This document shows, one piece after another, positions 57,815 to 64,000 of a stretch of DNA of 64,000 bases. The DNA comes from an uncultured Clostridia bacterium (lineage in GTDB: Bacteria > Bacillota > Clostridia > TANB77 > CAG-508). The stretch lies in contig CAKPAW010000003.1 in assembly GCA_934133165.1 (NCBI GenBank), positions 62,001 through 126,000 of the forward strand, written 5' to 3'. Below the pieces are notes generated by a model that made no database searches, had not been told where the DNA came from, and was given only the letters and a program-made list of their open reading frames with translations. Position numbers and translations under genes: made by a program. Numbering within the stretch: position 1 is the stretch's first letter; the number at the start of each line of letters is the position of its first letter.

Positions 57815-60178
57815 ATGAAATTAAGTACAAATTTTGTTAAAGATTATGTAGATATAGATGTAGATTTAAAAACACTTGCAGAAGATATGACAGGTGTTGG
57901 AAATGAATATGATTCTGCTGAAAAGTTAATTAATGCAACTAATTTAGTAGTTGGTGAAGTTATAGAATGTGAAATGCATCCAGACTCTGACCACTTACAT
58001 GTATGCAAAGTAAATGTCGGAAATGAGGTTTTACAAATAGTTTGTGGTGCACCCAATGTTAGAAAAGGTTTAAAAGTAATAGTTGCTTTAGTTGGAGCAG
58101 AATTACCAGGAGATTTTAAAATAAAAGCAGGAAAAATTAGAGGTGTAGAATCTAACGGAATGCTTTGCTCAATCGCAGAATTAGGTTTAGATAGCAAATT
58201 TTTAAGACCAGAAGACAAAGAAGGAATACATGAATTACCAGAAACTGCAGTTCCAGGAGAAGACCCTATAAAATTAATGGGAATGGATGACGGAGTAATA
58301 GATTTTGAGTTGACAGCAAACAGAGGAGATTTATTAAGTATTTTAGGTATGGCTTATGAAATAGGTGCAATATATGATAAAAAAGTTAAAGACATAGATT
58401 TATCATACAACCAAAGCAATGAAGATATAAACAACTCTTTTAAAGTGAATGTAAAAACAGATAATTGTTCAATATTCTTAGCAAAAAGAGTTGAAAATGT
58501 AGTTATAAAAGAGAGTCCAGCATTCATAAAAAATAGACTAATAGCTTCTGGAATAAGACCAATAAATAATGTTGTAGATATAAGTAACTATGTAATGCTA
58601 GAAGTAGGTCAACCACTTCACTACTATGATGCAGACACATTAAATGGATGTTTAGAAGTAAGAATGGCTGAAGAAAACGAAAAATTAACAACCTTAGATG
58701 ATGTAGAAAGAACATTATCTAGCGAAGACATAGTAATATCTGATGGTAAAAAAGCAATAGGTCTAGCAGGTGTAATGGGCGGTGCCGACACTGAAATCAC
58801 AGAAAACACAAAAAATATAATGATAGAATCAGCAATATTTGATAACGTAAAAATAAGAAAAACATCAAAAGAAATATTAAGAAGTGAAGCAAGTAATCGT
58901 TTTGAAAAAGGCTTAGACCCTAACAGAACATACATGGCAATAGAAAGATCTTGTCATTTACTAGAAAAATATGCAGATGCAAAAATAGTTGGTGGACTTG
59001 TAAAATATGATGAGGCATCATTAGAAGATACAAAAATAGATGTAAGTTTAGAAAAAGTAAACAGAGTATTAGGAACAACAATATCTAAAGAAGATGTATT
59101 AGATGTATTTAGAAAATTAGCATTTGAAACAGAAGTAAATGGAGATAAAATAACAGTATCAGTTCCAAAAAGAAGAATAGATATATCAATAGAAGAAGAT
59201 TTAATAGAAGAAGTAGGAAGAATTTATGGAGTAAATAAGATAGAAGGAAAATTACCAAGTCTTCCATTAAAACAAGGTTCTTATAATAAAACATTAAGAA
59301 ACATTAGAAACAAAATGATAGATTTAGGACTAAATGAAACACTTTCTTACATTTTAGTAAATGATAAAGAAGCTACAAAATACACAACAGATAATGTTGA
59401 AATAGTAAAACTTTTAGATCCAATGACAGAAGAAAGAAACACATTAAGATATAGTATGATACCATCTCTAGTAAAAATATATGAATACAACAAGGCAAGA
59501 AGCCAAAAAGATGTATCTATATTTGAAATAGGAAAAGGATTCTATAAAAAAGATGAACAATATGGAGAAAACTTAAAACTTTGTGCACTTATGACAGGAG
59601 AAAGATACTTATCTGTAAAATCAAAACAAGTAGATTTTTATGATATTAAAGGTGTAGCAGAAGAACTATTAGATTACCTAGGTTATGGTGGAAGATATAG
59701 CTTTGTAGTAAAAGATGAATTACCACAAGAATTCCATCCATATCAAACTGCACAAATTAGTGTAAATAACGATGTTGTAGGAATTATAGGAAAGCTTCAT
59801 CCAAATTGCACAAAGGACAATGTATATGTATTAGAAATCAATTTAGATAAATTACTAGAAAAGAAAACAGGAAAAATGAAATACAAAGAAATATCTAAAT
59901 TCCCAAGTGTAAAGAAAGACTTAGCGGTAGTAATAGATAAAGATATTACATCAGAAGAAATAGCAAAACAAATTAAAAAACTAGCAGGAAACCTATTACT
60001 AGGAAGCAAAATATTTGATGTTTATACAGGAGAGAACATTGAAGAAAGCAAAAAGAGTATTGCATATTCATTAGAATTTGGAGCAACAGACAGAACATTA
60101 ACAGACGACGAAATAAATGCTATATTAGAAAAAATAATTGCAGGACTTGAAAAACAAGGTGCAATAATAAGAAAATAG
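57815..60178 (+). CDS. pheT: Phenylalanine-tRNA ligase beta subunit
   Basis: The 787-aa beta subunit has the N-terminal tRNA-binding OB domain (VVGEVIECEMHPDSDHLHVCKV), B3/B4 editing domain (about 200-370, with GVMGGADTEI), the B5 region, and the C-terminal anticodon-binding domain (KFPSVKKDLAVVIDKDI). All parts present. AAAGGAAAAGAG precedes the ATG. Confidence 0.96.
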   Translation: MKLSTNFVKDYVDIDVDLKTLAEDMTGVGNEYDSAEKLINATNLVVGEVIECEMHPDSDHLHVCKVNVGNEVLQIVCGAPNVRKGLKVIVALVGAELPGDFKIKAGKIRGVESNGMLCSIAELGLDSKFLRPEDKEGIHELPETAVPGEDPIKLMGMDDGVIDFELTANRGDLLSILGMAYEIGAIYDKKVKDIDLSYNQSNEDINNSFKVNVKTDNCSIFLAKRVENVVIKESPAFIKNRLIASGIRPINNVVDISNYVMLEVGQPLHYYDADTLNGCLEVRMAEENEKLTTLDDVERTLSSEDIVISDGKKAIGLAGVMGGADTEITENTKNIMIESAIFDNVKIRKTSKEILRSEASNRFEKGLDPNRTYMAIERSCHLLEKYADAKIVGGLVKYDEASLEDTKIDVSLEKVNRVLGTTISKEDVLDVFRKLAFETEVNGDKITVSVPKRRIDISIEEDLIEEVGRIYGVNKIEGKLPSLPLKQGSYNKTLRNIRNKMIDLGLNETLSYILVNDKEATKYTTDNVEIVKLLDPMTEERNTLRYSMIPSLVKIYEYNKARSQKDVSIFEIGKGFYKKDEQYGENLKLCALMTGERYLSVKSKQVDFYDIKGVAEELLDYLGYGGRYSFVVKDELPQEFHPYQTAQISVNNDVVGIIGKLHPNCTKDNVYVLEINLDKLLEKKTGKMKYKEISKFPSVKKDLAVVIDKDITSEEIAKQIKKLAGNLLLGSKIFDVYTGENIEESKKSIAYSLEFGATDRTLTDDEINAILEKIIAGLEKQGAIIRK

Positions 60179-60186
60179 TTGAATCA

Positions 60187-60246
60187 AACGTAAGGAATGG
60201 TCCTTTTTGTTCCGAATTTGGAACAAAAAGGACCGTCCCTTACGTT
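60187..60246. repeat. Palindromic hairpin, GGACCGTCCC class
   Basis: A near-perfect stem: AACGTAAGG...TGGTCCTTTTTGTTCC / GGAACAAAAAGGACCGTCCCTTACGTT, 6-base loop. A shorter relative is at 43699-43743. It begins nine bases after the pheT stop and may also end that transcript. Confidence 0.92.
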
Positions 60247-60302
60247 CACTTGCTAATTGTCTGCTTTTATGATATAAAAAGGAATATAAAGGAGGGAAAA
60301 TA

Positions 60303-60899
60303 ATGAAAGTATTATTCGCAACAACAAATCCAGCAAAAGTAAAGAAATATGCAGAAAGATTAAAAGAAAAAAATATAGAAGTACTAACTATTAAAGACTT
60401 GGGAATAAATCTAAAGCCAGAAGAAACAGGGAAAAATGCTATAGAAAATGCTTATATAAAAGCAAAAGCGTATTATGATGAAACCAAAATTACAACTATA
60501 GGAATGGATAATAATTTATATATAGAAGAGTTGCCAGAAGAAAAACAACCAGGAACACACGTAAGAAGAGTAAACGGAAAAGAATTAAATGATGATGAAA
60601 TGATTGAATATTATTGTAATTTAGTTAAAGAATATGGTGGCAAATTGAAAGCTAAATGGGTATATGGAATGGTAATATATAATGGAAAAGAAGCAAAAGA
60701 ATATACTTGGAGCAAAAGTCATTTTTATTTTGTAGACAAGCCTTGTGAAAGAAGAAACCCAGGATATCCTTTAGACTCAATATCAATTATGCCAGAATGT
60801 AATAAATATTTTGTAGACTTAACAGAAGAAGACAAAAATAAAAACAAAGAAAATTATAAAGAAGACGACGTTATAGAGTTTATAGTAAATAATGTGTAA
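60303..60899 (+). CDS. Divergent Ham1/RdgB-like noncanonical purine NTP pyrophosphatase
   Basis: Ham1 enzymes hydrolyse ITP/XTP and similar. The 198-aa protein starts MKVLFATTNPAKVKKY, the family TxNxxK substrate loop, and keeps GKNAIENAYIKAKAYY and YPLDSISIMPECNKYFVDLT. However, the usual DDSGL catalytic segment reads GMDNNLYIEEL, and the end of the family pattern is altered, so it belongs to a divergent branch and its substrate is uncertain. AGGAGG precedes the ATG. Confidence 0.8.
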   Translation: MKVLFATTNPAKVKKYAERLKEKNIEVLTIKDLGINLKPEETGKNAIENAYIKAKAYYDETKITTIGMDNNLYIEELPEEKQPGTHVRRVNGKELNDDEMIEYYCNLVKEYGGKLKAKWVYGMVIYNGKEAKEYTWSKSHFYFVDKPCERRNPGYPLDSISIMPECNKYFVDLTEEDKNKNKENYKEDDVIEFIVNNV

Positions 60900-60934
60900 A
60901 TATGTTAAATAATAAATTGTAAAGGAGAAAAAAT

Positions 60935-61471
60935 ATGGAATCTTTTGATGTACTTAATGAATATGGTGAATTTACAGGGAAAATAGCAACTAGGGAGGAA
61001 TGTCATAAAAATGGTTATTGGCATAGAGCAGTATATGCCTTTATTATTGATAATAATGGAAATGTATTGTTACAAAAAAGAAGTGCAAATAAAAAATTAT
61101 GGCCTAATATGTGGGATGTAACAGTAGGTGGTCATGTAGATAGTGGAGAATTTGGAAGACAAGCTCTAATAAGAGAAACTAAAGAAGAATTAGGAATTGA
61201 AATATCAGATGAAGATATTAAATACTTAGTTGGTTCAACATCAATAAATGAACAAGGAGATATAATAAATAAACATTATAATGAATGCTATTTAATTACA
61301 AAAAACATTGATGTTTCAAATGTAGTAATCCAAAAAGAAGAGGTATCAGAAGTTAAATATTTTTCTAGAGAAGAACTAATAAAAAGAATAGACAATAATT
61401 ATGAAGGTTTAACTGAAAAAATCGGTGCATGGAACTTCTTGAAGAAGATTTTAGAAAGATATGCTATATAA
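60935..61471 (+). CDS. Nudix hydrolase
   Basis: A 178-aa Nudix protein. The complete Nudix box runs from GGHVDSGEFG to RETKEELGIE (about 68-90), with the GX5E and REXXEE residues. N-terminal FDVLNEYGEFTGKIATREECHKNGYWHR resembles isopentenyl-diphosphate isomerase/YfcD-type Nudix proteins, so the substrate could be a nucleotide or a diphosphate metabolite. AAAGGAG precedes the ATG. It follows the Ham1-like gene by 35 bases. Confidence 0.88.
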   Translation: MESFDVLNEYGEFTGKIATREECHKNGYWHRAVYAFIIDNNGNVLLQKRSANKKLWPNMWDVTVGGHVDSGEFGRQALIRETKEELGIEISDEDIKYLVGSTSINEQGDIINKHYNECYLITKNIDVSNVVIQKEEVSEVKYFSREELIKRIDNNYEGLTEKIGAWNFLKKILERYAI

Positions 61472-61485
61472 TTGGAGGACATATT

Positions 61486-61782
61486 ATGAAAATAATAACA
61501 TTATGTGGAAGTTTAAAGTTTCAAAAAGAAATGATGGAAATAGCAGAAAAAATGGCTTTAGAAGGTAATTGCATTCTTGCACCCGTTTATCCCGTGTTAG
61601 AAAATTATGAGAGAACAGATGAACAATTGGAAAAATTGAAAGAAGCTCATTTTAAAAGAATAGAACTATCAGATGCTATATTTGTAATAAATAAAAATAA
61701 TTATATTGGAAAAAGTACAAATTTAGAAATTGAATTTGCAAAAAAACTAGGAAAAGAAATTATGTATTTAGAACAAGATTAG
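61486..61782 (+). CDS. Nucleoside 2-deoxyribosyltransferase-like small protein
   Basis: A 98-aa protein resembling the small 2-deoxyribosyltransferase-like fold: MKIITLCGSLKFQKEMMEIAEKM, then LEGNCILAPVYP, LSDAIFVINKNNYIGKSTNLEIEFAKKLGKEI. Residues expected to bind nucleoside (GS at the start, D/N in DAIFVINKN, E in LEIEFA) are present, but the enzyme could instead be a nucleotide-binding regulator. The chosen ATG follows TTGGAGGA; a longer frame starts inside the upstream gene. Confidence 0.7.
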   Translation: MKIITLCGSLKFQKEMMEIAEKMALEGNCILAPVYPVLENYERTDEQLEKLKEAHFKRIELSDAIFVINKNNYIGKSTNLEIEFAKKLGKEIMYLEQD

Positions 61783-61818
61783 AGAGACAAATAGTAATTT
61801 GAAAGGAGATGAATTTTC

Positions 61819-62253
61819 TTGATAGAGATAAAGTTTAATAGTGATGAAAAATTTGATAAATTAATAAGCACAAATTTACATGCATACAATAGAAATAAAT
61901 GTGAATGGATAAAAGAAAATACAGAGGTTAAACCATCTAAAGGTAAATATTACAATTATGGAGTTTATGAGAATAATGAATTAATAGGAGGAGCAGTAGG
62001 AACTATAAGATTTGGGTGGTATTTTTTAGAAGAATTATGGGTTGATGAGAAATATAGAGGAAAAAATATAGGAAGTACACTTATAGAAAAAGTAGAAGAA
62101 TGTGCAAAATCAAATCGAGCATTAGGTGTAAGAATGGAAACTTGGAACTTTCAAGCAAGAGGATTTTATGAGAAAAAAGGTTATAAAGTATATGCAACAT
62201 TTGAAGATTGTCCTCCCGGAACAATAGACTATCTTTTAAAAAAAAGATTTTAA
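61819..62253 (+). CDS. GNAT family N-acetyltransferase
   Basis: Transfers an acetyl group from acetyl-CoA to an unknown amine. The 144-aa protein has LEELWVDEKYRGKNIGSTLIEKVEECAK (motif A, with RGKNIGS as the CoA loop) and ARGFYEKKGYKVYATFEDCPPG. It begins with TTG after AAAGGAG; no ATG is suitably placed. It is the last of four co-directional small genes (Ham1-like, Nudix, NDT-like, GNAT) and ends before a terminator. Confidence 0.85.
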   Translation: MIEIKFNSDEKFDKLISTNLHAYNRNKCEWIKENTEVKPSKGKYYNYGVYENNELIGGAVGTIRFGWYFLEELWVDEKYRGKNIGSTLIEKVEECAKSNRALGVRMETWNFQARGFYEKKGYKVYATFEDCPPGTIDYLLKKRF

Positions 62254-62280
62254 AATAATAAGAGAAATTACAATTTATAT

Positions 62281-62315
62281 GAAAGATTAGATTTAAATTG
62301 TCTAATCTTTTTTGT
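62281..62315 (+). terminator. Terminator after the GNAT gene
   Basis: AAAGATTAGA / TCTAATCTTT arms followed by TTTTT. Confidence 0.85.
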
Positions 62316-62412
62316 ATTATAGATATTAAACTAATTTTCATTATGAATATTCTATATTTTATTGCATAAAATAAGTAATAAAATTTGATTAATTCCCTAA
62401 AAATAAAAAAAA

Positions 62413-62441
62413 TTGACTTTTCGGGAATAGATTGTTATAAT
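62413..62441 (+). promoter_or_regulatory. Promoter of the AAA/DUF4143 gene with a possible operator
   Basis: TTGACT (62413-62418), 17 bases, TATAAT (62436-62441). An ATTCCC...GGGAAT inverted repeat (62392-62397 and 62423-62428) brackets the -35 and could be a binding site. Confidence 0.7.
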
Positions 62442-62460
62442 AATTATAGAGGTGGAGTAA

Positions 62461-63654
62461 ATGAAAATAATTGATAGAGATATGTATTTAAATACAATGA
62501 TAAGAGTAATTGATACTCCTGATATTAAAGTGATAACAGGAGTAAGAAGATCGGGAAAATCTAAATTATTAGAGTTATTAAAAAAATATATCGAAAAGAA
62601 TATTGATAATTCCAATATAATTCATATCAACTATAATTTAAAGAAATTTGATAATTTATTGATTGGAGATAAATTATATAATTATATAGATGGTAATTTT
62701 GATGAAAGCAAAGAAAATTATGTATTAATTGATGAAATACAAAAATGTAATGGTTTTGAAGATGTAATAAATAGCATACATGCAGAAGAAAAATATCATA
62801 TATATATTACAGGTTCAAATGCATTCTTATTATCAAGTGATTTAGCAACATTATTTACAGGTAGAACTTTCGAAATTAAAATATATCCCTTTTCTTTTGA
62901 AGAATATATGAAATATTTTAATTATGATAATCAATATCTAGCATTTAATACATTTATGCAAGATGGAGGAATGTCAGGTTCCTATTTATATAAAGAATTA
63001 GTTGATAAAAATAATTATTTAAGTGATATTTATAATACATTAATATTAAGAGATATTGTTCAAAAATATAATATAAAAAATGAAGATTTATTAAAAAAAT
63101 TAAGCGATTATTTATTAGATAATGTTTCTAATCTAACATCTTCAACTAAAATAGAAAATTTATTAAAATCTAGTAATCAAACAGCAGATCATAAAACAAT
63201 TGCTAAATATATTGAATACTTGTGTAATGCATATGCGTTTTATAAAGTACGCAGATATGATATAAAAGGAAAAAAATATTTGAATACTCAAGATAAATAT
63301 TATTTAGTAGATACATCATTTAGAAGAGCAATTTTAGGTAGAAAAAATGAAGATTATGGAAGAATACTTGAAAATATTGTAGCAATTGAATTATTACGTA
63401 GAGGATATGAAATATATGTTGGAAATTTGTATGAAAAAGAAGTTGATTTTGTAGCTATGAAAAATGATGAACAAATATATATTCAAGTAACAGATAATTT
63501 GGAAAGTGAAAAAGTATTGAATAGAGAAATAACACCATTATTAAATATAAGAGATGGGTATAAAAAAATAATTATTGCAAAACTAAATCATGAAGGTTAT
63601 ATTAAAGAAGGAATAGAAATTATTGATATAGCAGATTGGTTATTAAATAAATAA
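62461..63654 (+). CDS. AAA_14/DUF4143 ATPase
   Basis: A 397-aa ATPase of the common AAA_14-DUF4143 type, whose role is generally unknown. Walker A GVRRSGKSK is at about 27-35, Walker B YVLIDEIQKC near 90, and the sensor region ITGSNAFLLSSDLATLFTGRT follows. The C-terminal part (about 320-395) is a PD-(D/E)XK-like fold with EKEVDFVAMKNDEQIYIQV. These genes are often accessory and mobile. GAGGTGG precedes the ATG. It sits directly upstream of a truncated phosphatase gene. Confidence 0.88.
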   Translation: MKIIDRDMYLNTMIRVIDTPDIKVITGVRRSGKSKLLELLKKYIEKNIDNSNIIHINYNLKKFDNLLIGDKLYNYIDGNFDESKENYVLIDEIQKCNGFEDVINSIHAEEKYHIYITGSNAFLLSSDLATLFTGRTFEIKIYPFSFEEYMKYFNYDNQYLAFNTFMQDGGMSGSYLYKELVDKNNYLSDIYNTLILRDIVQKYNIKNEDLLKKLSDYLLDNVSNLTSSTKIENLLKSSNQTADHKTIAKYIEYLCNAYAFYKVRRYDIKGKKYLNTQDKYYLVDTSFRRAILGRKNEDYGRILENIVAIELLRRGYEIYVGNLYEKEVDFVAMKNDEQIYIQVTDNLESEKVLNREITPLLNIRDGYKKIIIAKLNHEGYIKEGIEIIDIADWLLNK

Positions 63655-63670
63655 TATGATTTGCAAATAA

Positions 63671-64000
63671 TATAATACAGTTATTACTTATTTAATTGAA
63701 AATGATATTGAAGAAGAATTTAAAAATACAAGTATTAATAATTTGCCTATTAATTTAGATAATAATTTAAGTGAAAGAAAATTAGGAAACTTAAAAGAAC
63801 TAGGAGAATTCATGAAGGATAAAAATACAAGAGATCCTTCACAAGAACAACTATTAGATAGAAAATTTAAAACTTCTGATGGAGAAAGTGCAGAAGATAC
63901 AAGAAAAAGAATGACAGAATTTTTTGATAGAATATTAAAAGAATATGAAGGAAAGAAAATTGCAGTTGTAAGTCACCGGAGGTTCGATAAAATTTTTTCT
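63671..64000 (+). pseudogene. 5'-truncated, frameshifted histidine phosphatase remnant, running off the right edge
   Basis: An open frame begins right after a stop, with no start codon or ribosome-binding site, and encodes the middle of a histidine phosphatase: NLSERKLGNLKELGEFMKD, EQLLDRKFKTSDGESAEDTRKRM, then IAVVSH. The expected RHGE N-terminus is absent; the AAA gene replaces it. After VSH the frame should read GGSIKFF, which needs removal of one C at 63976-63977. Two lesions make it a likely decayed gene. Confidence 0.75.

Noticed and set aside
134..60246. CRISPR array
   Set aside because: The repeats are dispersed over 60 kb without regular spacers, and no cas genes are present.
1..64000. 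tRNA or rRNA genes
   Set aside because: Apart from the tRNA-like end of tmRNA, I saw no T-arm/anticodon cloverleaf or rRNA sequence.

Overview
The window is AT-rich chromosomal DNA from an endospore-forming member of the Clostridia (Bacillota). The evidence is spoVAC/spoVAD/spoVAE, a SleB-type cortex hydrolase, RemA, a Phe T-box leader, Firmicutes-type gene orders (yloC-remA-rpoZ/gmk-priA-def-fmt, asp23-amaP-nusB-xseA-xseB, radA-disA, pepQ-efp) and strong AGGAGG-type ribosome-binding sites. An uncultured gut clostridium is my best guess, but no 16S gene or taxonomic marker is present to prove it.

Layout. 1-4.9 kb: the 3' end of ruvA, rarA, an SPFH/NfeD membrane pair, small hypotheticals and a HAD phosphatase. 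5-14 kb: a dodecin-spoVAC-spoVAD-spoVAE operon on the minus strand, a GH18 spore-type glycosidase, greA, deoD, pyrG behind an attenuator-like hairpin, and sleB. 14-25.7 kb: yqeG, prepilin peptidase, Xaa-Pro peptidase, efp, a Zn-ribbon protein, tmRNA (minus), rsmD, ftsK/spoIIIE and a beta-CASP hydrolase. 25.8-32.6 kb: an unidentified structured RNA of about 340 nt with a near-consensus promoter and strong terminator, a GH15 enzyme carrying an in-frame palindromic insertion, a REP-associated tyrosine transposase (RAYT) between perfect 44-bp inverted repeats, radA, disA and a cyclophilin. 32.7-44.7 kb: dCMP deaminase with an altered zinc ligand, mutS2, rsmE, an AT-hook membrane protein, yloC-remA-rpoZ-gmk, priA (frameshifted in this sequence), def and fmt. 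44.9-53.9 kb: a beta-solenoid protein, asp23-amaP-nusB-xseA-xseB, fhs, and groESL under a variant CIRCE. 54-64 kb: a PIN-like hypothetical, a T-box-controlled M14 peptidase-pheS-pheT operon, a small nucleotide-metabolism and acetyltransferase cluster, an AAA/DUF4143 ATPase and a broken histidine phosphatase at the right edge.

The unifying oddity is a dispersed set of short palindromic elements sharing a GGGAC...GTCCC core, in at least four sequence classes and more than a dozen copies. They lie between genes, supply stop codons and a ribosome-binding site, and once sit inside a reading frame. The single RAYT gene is flanked by, and partly written in, one class, which makes it the obvious candidate for spreading that class. 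The best candidate for a new component is the RNA at 25.8-26.1 kb. Housekeeping genes are mostly intact. The two frameshifts (priA and the edge phosphatase) are both an extra C in the same ACCGGA context, so a shared sequencing artefact must be considered.
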